56,835 bases of DNA from an uncultured Clostridia bacterium (lineage in GTDB: Bacteria; Bacillota; Clostridia; TANB77; CAG-508): contig CANQHC010000012.1 in NCBI GenBank assembly GCA_947623595.1, positions 1-56,835 on the forward strand, given 5' to 3'. Positions 18,601-27,600 of this stretch are shown piece by piece. The notes below the pieces were generated by a model. That model did no database searches and was not told the origin of the DNA. It saw only the letters and a list, made by a program, of their open reading frames with translations. A program made the translations under genes and the position numbers. How positions within the stretch are numbered: position 1 is the stretch's first letter; the number at the start of each line of letters is the position of its first letter.

Positions 18601-21600
18601 TTCATTTTTTATTGTTACTTCTTTCTTAGATGTTATATCTGGTTCTACATATGTATGTGTTACCGTATTTGTTCTTTCTTGCTTTTCTTCATTTTCTGGT
18701 TCTTTTGGATCTTTTATTACTGCTTCATTTTCTATTTTTGCATCATTATCAAAGTCATCTACTGTGACTTTATATTCTACTATTATGCTATTTCCTGCTG
18801 GTACTTCAATTTCAATTCCAGTTAATAGATAATTAGCATCTTTATTTTCTAAAGATTCTTGCTTATATGTTGTTCTTCCTCCTATTTTTAGGCTTCCTGC
18901 TACAAAGCTTGTTCCTTCTGGAATTGCATCTGTTACTAATATCGTTTTTGGTGCTGTTCCATCATTTGTTAAAGTTATTTGATATTTTATTATATCTCCT
19001 TGTGTTACTTGTGTGCCTCCTATTGCACCTTCCTCTAAACTATTTGATATCTCTCCTCTTTCTATTTCTCCTGTTTTTCCATATTTCATTTTTGCTTTTT
19101 CTACTTGTACTTCTACTTCTTTGGTTTCTACTTCATCTACTGTTGCTGTATTTTTTATTGCTTGGCTATATGTTTCTGGTCCTAAATCATTTACTGTTAC
19201 ATCAAATGATAGAGTTACTGTTTGATTACCTTCTACTTGTACTCCTATTCCTTGTTCTAATTCTGTTTCTGTTTTCTCACTGTAGTCTATATTATTGTAA
19301 TTTGCATTATTGTTTATTTTTATACTTTTTTGTACAAAACTTGTTCCATTTGGCGCTTTATCCTGTACTTTTACTTCTTTTGCAACTTCTCCACTATTTG
19401 TTATTTCTATTTTATATGTTATTGTTTCTCCCTCTACCACATAGCCTGTGTTATTTTCAGTGCTTACTGTCTTGTTGCTTGTTATTATTGGACCTATGTA
19501 TGTATTAGTTATTGTATTTGTTTCATCATCTATTGTTTTTCTATAATATGATAAACCTTCTTCTACTTCGTCTACACAATATTCTATTTTATTTCCTAAA
19601 TCATCATACTTTGGTAAACCTGTAAATACATATCTCCATGTTTCTTTATTCTCATTATCTTCAGTACCTGTTACTTTATTTGCTTGACTAACTTCTCCTT
19701 CTACGTCTACACCATGTACTGTTACTTTAGTTTTGTTTCCTTCTGCATCTTTTTTCATTAATTGTAATTTTACTTTACTTGGTCTTTCATATACATTATT
19801 TGTATGATCCCATACTTTTATTGCTCTCACACTTGTTGTTTCATTTGGTACCTCAAATGTATTTGTTATTGTAAATGTTTTTATTTCTTCTCCATTTGAT
19901 TCTAAATCTGTCGCTTGCTCTATTGTTTCAGATTCTACAATTTCTGCTTTTTTATAAAATTTGAGATCATCATCTTCTACTTCTCGTTCTTCTACTGTAT
20001 ACTCTGCTAATGTTCCATCTGCATTATATTTTGGTAATTCTGTAAATGTATATTCCCAAGTGCTTTCGTCATCTATTTTCTTATGTTGCTCTTTTGTTAA
20101 TGTCATTTCTGCAACTGTTTGGTCTCCTAATTGCTTATTTTTTACTATTATCTTTATTTGTGTTGGTCTCTTAGTTGCTCTATCTTCTTGGTCATCCCAT
20201 GATTTTATTACTTTTAGTTTTGTTTTGAAGTTTGGAAGTGTTTCTGCTGTGTATTCTATTTCATCACTTTCTTTTTCTGTACTTAGGAATTTTAATTTTC
20301 CATTTACTTTGTTTTGTATTTTTTCTAAATTTACATCTAGGTCTTTAAATACTACTGATATGGTTTTACTGAAACTTACTGTTAATTGTTTCTTTCCTTC
20401 TGCTTGCCCTTCTGGCACTTCTCCATTTGTATATGTATCTACATCTTGTAAATCTTTCCATGTGATAGTATGTGCTTCTTCGTCATATTCTCCTCCTTGT
20501 AAGTCTGATTCATTTTTCTCTATTCCACATGGTAATTGATCTACTATCGTTATTTGTACTTGTCCCATATATTCTGATACTGTTGCTGTATAGTTTATTG
20601 TATATTCTACTGGTTCGCCTTTTGAAGTTATTTCTGGAGTTGCTTCTTTTGTTACAGTCTGCCCTATTACTTCAGGTTCTTTTAAATCATACTCATATAT
20701 TACCTCTGTTAGTTCTTCTTTCATAGTTCCCTGCCAATTTTGAGGTCTTACTGCTAATTTATAATTTTGTGGAATTTTAGTTGATGCTTGTGTTGTATAT
20801 TGATCACCATACTGCCCTTGTCCTTCTCCTTCTGCTGGTAATGTCTCACTTGGAGCTATTTCACTTCTTGTGTTCTTATCTATATGTTTTACTAATACTC
20901 CAGCTGATGATTTTACGCCATAATAATATGTTATATTTATTTCAGCATAATCATATTTTCCTGTTGCATTTTGAGGCATAGTTGTTAATTTATATTTTGG
21001 GTTTAATAACTGCCTTTCATCCGCTTCTGGCTGTTCTGTTAATGCTTTAGTTACATATCCTTGACCTTCTAAACCTAAATCATGTTCATCTTGTGCCACA
21101 TTTTGTTCATTTTCTTCATAACCTACTAATGGTACAGGATTTTCTGTTCCATCTATATAGTGGTGTACTGTTAATGGTATTTTCTTTATTTCATAATAAT
21201 ATATTACTTCTATATCAGCTTCTGTAAATTTTCCTGTTGCATGTTCTACTAATTGGTCCTGTACTGGCTCATATTTTTCTAAGTCCATCCTTGGTTTTGT
21301 TATATATTCTTCATCTATTTTTCCCTCTATAAACTCATCTTCTGCTACTTTTTTTGGACTTCTATCTTCATTAAATTCATTTTGTGCATAGTGATGTACT
21401 ATTACTTTTGCTTTCTTTTTGTTTTCTATTATATACATTCCTGTACTTGAGTCATATCTTGCTACTTGCTGACTTGATCCTTCAGAAGCTATTACTGATT
21501 TATTACTTTCTTCAAAATCTATTTTTATTGTTTCCTCTAGTGGTATATATCCTTCTGGTGTGTTTAACTCAGTTATACTGTACATTCCATATTGCACTTG

Positions 21601-24600
21601 CGTTATTGCTTCACCTTTGCTATTTGTTTCAATTAATATTCCTGAATTTGCTCCGTCTATCTCATCTAATCTGAATTTTACTCCTGCTATTGGTGACTGT
21701 GTTTTGTTGTCCACTTTTTTTATTACTAATTTGTTCGTTTTTTTGCTATAAGTTACTACTACATGCATATCTTTTGTTACATTTGTAAATTTTTGCATTT
21801 CATAGTTTCCTGTTGCCTTGTCTGCTTCAAATGGCCATTCTTCTCCATTTACTGTAACTGATATTATTTCATATCCTGAATTTGGTTCCATTAGTATTTG
21901 ATTTGTACTATTTTCTCCATATTTTACAATTTCATATGGTTTTTTATCTTCTCCAGATATCTTTCCTCCTTTTTCTTCTCCTATCTGTTTTACCTCTGTT
22001 GTTATTTTAAATTCTTTTCTATAATTTTTTACTTTTAGCTCTGTTACTTCTGGAATTCCTGCCATATTAGCTATTTTTAACATCATTGCATCATAATTTC
22101 CCTGATTAGTTAATTGTTTTCCATCTGTTTCTATTTTTCCACTTTTATAATGTCCTCCTGCTAATATTGTTCCGTCTTTTAATTGTACTACCGAACTTAT
22201 TTCATCATTAGTAGTTCCACCTATTGCTTTTGCCCATTCTAATGTATATTTTCCGTTACCCTTTTTGTATTTAACTACCATTGCGTCAGTTGAACCTTTA
22301 GGTTCTAATATATAATCTCCTAATTGAATACTACTACTTTCAAAATTTCCACCTGCTACAATTCCTCCATCTGCTGTTTCTGCTACTGAAGTTATTTTGT
22401 CGCTCTTATCTCCACCTACTGCTGTTGCCCATTCTACCTCTTTATTTGCATTGTACTTAATTATCATTCCACTTGAATATGATGTTGAACCTTTAAATTC
22501 ATATTCTCCTATTTGAATACTATTACCTTTGAAACTTCCTCCTACTAATATTCCTCCGTCAGATGTTTCTTTTAATGATGTTATTGCATCTTCATAATTT
22601 CCTCCCACTGATGTTGCCCATTCGATTTGTCCATTCATATCATATTTAATTATCATTCCATCTGTATATACTACTGAACCTTTATTTGTTAATTCATATT
22701 CTCCTATTTGAATATTACTACCTTTAAAAGTTCCTCCTACTAATATTCCTCCGTCAGATGTTTGGCTTAATGATGTTATTATATCTTCATTACTTCCTCC
22801 AACTGATGTTGTCCAATTTATTTTATATTTTTCATCACTATCTATTGGTGTATATTTAATTATCATTCCATCCGGATATGATGTTGAATCACTTTTCTCT
22901 AATTTATATTCTCCTAATTCTATACTGCTACTATTGAAATATCCTCCTGCTACTAAATCTCCATTTGTTGTTTCTGCTACTGAATATATATAGTCGCTAC
23001 TACTTCCTCCTAACGATGTTGCCCACTCTACCTTTCCGTCTGCACTGTATTTGATTATCATTCCATCATAACTTGAACTATTATTCGTTAGTGTATAACC
23101 TTCTAATGCAATACTTCTTGAATTAAAATATCCTCCTACTAATATACCACCATCTTTTGTTTCTATTACTGAATATATGTAATCACTATAATTTCCTCCT
23201 ACTGATGTTGCCCATTCAATTTGTCCATTCATATCATATTTTATTATCATTCCATCTATATATGATGTTGAAGTACTATTGTTTTCTAGTGTATAATTTC
23301 CTGCTTTTATTTTAGTACTTGAAAAATGTCCTACTGCTATATGGCCTCCATCACTTGTTTGAGTTATTGAATTTATTTGTTCATTACTGCTTTCTCCTAT
23401 TGATACTGCATTTATAGTTACTGGATTTGCTAATTCTTTTTTTTCACATTTTATTATCATTCCATTATAATTATCAGTACTTTTGAACGTTTCTCCTCCT
23501 ATTTTGACAATTTCTGAACTAGAATATCCACCCATTATTATTTTTCCATCTTTAGTTTGTAATATTCCCTCTACGACTTCATTTTTATCTCCTCCAACTA
23601 AAGTAGCCCATTCAACTTTATATTTTTCATTTCCTTCTACTGGTGCATAACTTACTACTATTCCATCAGTAAAAGATGTTAAATAACTAGTATTTTTAAA
23701 TTTATAATTTCCTAAATCTATATCAGTACTGTAAGTTTTTCCTCCTACTAATATTTTTCCATCTTCTGATTCTGATACTGCATATACGTTATCTATACCT
23801 GTTCCACCAACTACTGTTGCCCAGTCGGCTTTGTATTTTTCACTACCTTCTACTGGAATATATTTAATTACCATTCCACTATAATTGCTACCAGGGTTTA
23901 CTAAGTTATAACTTCCTATAGTTAAACTTGTACTTTGGAAATATCCTCCTACTAATATTCCCTTATCTGCGGTTTGTGTTATTGATTGTATATAATTATG
24001 TTGGTTACCTGATATTGTTGTTGCCCAGTCAACGTTATATTTTTCTGGACCTGCTACTGCTGTATATTTTATTATCATTCCATTTTGAGTTGTAGTATTA
24101 TCATTATTAAATGTATAACCATTACCTAATTCTAAATTTCCTGTATAATATCCACCTACTAATATATCACCTTCAGGAGTTGCTTCTACTGATTGTATAT
24201 AACTGTTATTTGTTGTTCCAAGTGAACTTGCCCAATCAACATTATATTTTTCATCAGTTGCTACTGGCGTATACTTAATTATAAGTCCTGTATCATTATT
24301 ATTACCTTTACCATCTAATGTATAGCTACCTACTGACATAGTTGTACCTCTAAAGTTTCCTCCTGCTACAAAACCTCCATCAGAAGTTGCTGATACTGAA
24401 TATATATAATCATAATATAGTCCTCCTATTTTTGTTGACCATTCAGCTTCATAATTTTCACTATTTGATATTTTTTTGTATTTGATTATATACCCATCAG
24501 ACTTTCCCTTAAGGGTGAATGTATTATCTCCTATTTTTACACTGTTATCTTGGAAGTATCCTCCTGCTACAATTCCTCCATCTATTGTTTCTGCTATTGA

Positions 24601-27600
24601 ATATACAGGTGCTCCTAAAGTAGTTAGCCATTCAATTTTATATTCTCCTTCATTTGATTCATCTATTTTATATTTAATTATTAGTCCAGTAGAATTTCCT
24701 TCACTATTTAATGTTTGACCTCCTACTTGAATACTACTACTTTTGAAAACTCCTCCTACTACAAAACCTCCATCAGAAGTTTTTGCTACTGCATTTATTC
24801 TGTCATCACCACTTTCTCCTATTAATGTTACATCTTCTACTGCATATGATTCTGGAGCTTGCCTTGATGTTCCTATTCCAAAGTAATATACATTATTTGT
24901 TATGTCATATTTTTCATTGTTTGCTTCTATTTCTACTGCTTTATATAAACCTTCTCTTAGATTTGCTTCTATTTCTCCATTTTCATTTGTTTCTAACACA
25001 TAATATTCTTTTCCGTTTATTATTTCTTTTTTTCCTAGAATATTATATCTAGAATCCAATGCTAATTGTTCTGTTCCATCATCCACATTATATATTGCAA
25101 ATTTTGTGTTTGGTAAAAATACTTCATTTCCTTTTTCTAATTCTTCACCATCCATTTTTATTAATTTGAATGATGGACTATCTTCAATTGTTATTGTCAT
25201 TTTGTTTCCTTCTGCATTTGAGCTTTTTATAGTTCCTTCTTTTACGTCCATTACTAATAAACCTTCTTCATTTTTTCTTACTTGGAAGGTTATGTCTTTT
25301 ACTGCTGAGTAGCCTTCTGGAGCTAATATTTCTTTTAAAGTATATGTTTGGTCTAATTCTTTTAACTGATTATATTGATATAAATTTTTAATTGTTATTG
25401 TTCCTTCACCATTAGTTATATAATCGTCTATTTTTTGTGTACCTTTAAATAGCCTAAATTTTGCACCTTCTAATGGCTTTTGCTCTCCTCCTTTTTCTAC
25501 TTTTTTGATTTCTAAGTCATATGTTGGTATTTTTTCATTTTTCAAAGTTAGGCTTATTTCTGGAATATTTTCGTTTACAGCTGTGGTTACATTTTCTACT
25601 ACACTTGGAGTTACATTTAATTCCTGACCACCTTCTTCTAAGAATTTTACACTATATACTCCTTCATTATTTAATATTTTAAATCTAATTGGTTCTAACA
25701 AGTAATAACCATCTGCTTTTACTTCTTCTAAAAGATAATCTGCACCTATGCTTAATCCGTTTAAATTTAGTATTCCTTCTGTATTAGTTGTTGAAACTCT
25801 TCCATTTTCAAAGTTTTTGCCTGTTAGTTTGAAACGAACTCCATTTAGTTTTGTTTGTTCACCTGTTTCCTTTTTTTCTATTTTTATAATTTTTAAACTT
25901 GATTTTACTTCGTCTTCTACTTTTACTTGCACTTTATAACCTGATGAAACTACATCTACTTCTGAACCATCTGGTTTTATAACATTTATTTCTTTTGCAG
26001 TTTTTCTGTTTGTTTCAGTTTCATCTATTTCTAACGTTCCATTTTTTTCTGTCATTTTAAATTGTACTTCTTCTTCGTTTAATTCATAATCTGTTGGTGT
26101 TTTTATTTCTTTTATAGTATATGTTCTATCTACATATAGGCCTTTTAATATTAGTTTTCCATCTTCCCCTGTTACTTTTGTTTTTCCTTCTTTTTTATCT
26201 TCTTGTCCTTTTTCCATTATTAAATAAGTTGCTTCTGGAACAACAAAATCTATTCCTTTTTGATATTTTATTAATTCTAAATCATATTGTTTTGCTATCA
26301 TAAAGCCTATCTTATTGGGTTCTGTTTGAGTTCTATATTTTCCTTCTTGTGTGTCTAAGCTGAAATATACTGCATGATGACTATATGATACTTGATTGTA
26401 ATTTAAGTTTGCTGGTATTTTTATTTTATAGCTAATATTTTCTTGTTTTTCTCTTTGTAATGCATAATTTCCTAGATCTATTAAATAGCTCTTTACTTCG
26501 CTAAGATTTCCATTTAATTCTTGGAAGGTTTTCCATTGATTATTAGGGTCTTTTACATCTTTAGTTGCTTCTCCATTTGTGCTATAATATACTTTTGCTA
26601 TTTGACTCAAGCTTTGTGGCAAATTAATTGCACTTGCCATTTGTACATCAAATTCTGAACCTAAAGATGATCCATTTATTGTATATTTGTTTCCTCTAAA
26701 TGGTACTCTTCCTAATATTTTTACTTCACTTATTGTGCTTGAGTAATTATTTGTTAATGATATTGTTATATCAGCTGTACTTTGTTTTGCTACTAATGCT
26801 ATTTGTGGTGCTACTGCTATACTGTTTTTATTATCATAATTTGTTGCTGTTTGGCTTGTTAATAATGAGTCTGGTGATGCTAGAGTTATATTTACTGATT
26901 TTTTTCCAACTAGTTCTTTTTTATTTAAGTTATCGTTTACATCAAGTTCATCTTCTCCTTTTTCCAAATATTGTACTGCGTTTTCATTATAGTAATATAA
27001 TTCTATTGCTTCTGTTCGTGTTGTTATTCTTGGGTCTGCTGTTATATCTGCGTATACTGATAAGGTAAATGTAGTTTCTTTATCGTTTTTTGTATTTATT
27101 TTTATATAATTTATTCCATTTTCTTTAAATTGCTCATAACTAGTTACTTTTACTCTGTTGTTGGCTTCTGATGCTGTTACATCATTTAATTTTATGTCTA
27201 TTATATCTCTTGGCATTTTTAATACAAATGCTCCATTTGTCCATTTTACTTGATTTATATTTGGATCGGCTTGGGCATTTATTGTTATTTTCATATTTTT
27301 TTCGGTTTCTTGTGTTGAAATTGTGCTTTTACTTAAGTTTATGGTTGCTATTGAATATGGTTCTTCATAATTTGCTCTATTAGTTACTAATCTTGAAAAT
27401 CTTCCTCCTATGTATGCATTTAAAGTTGATTTAATATATTTTAAATTTTCAAAATCTTCTTTTCCATATTTGGTTGTTATAACTTCATCATTTAATTGTT
27501 TTATGTTATATACTGATAAACTACTATATGGTTCTACCTTTGTTTTAGTTATTTCCACTCTTATGTGTTTTACTGGTCTTTCGTACATATATGGATTATT

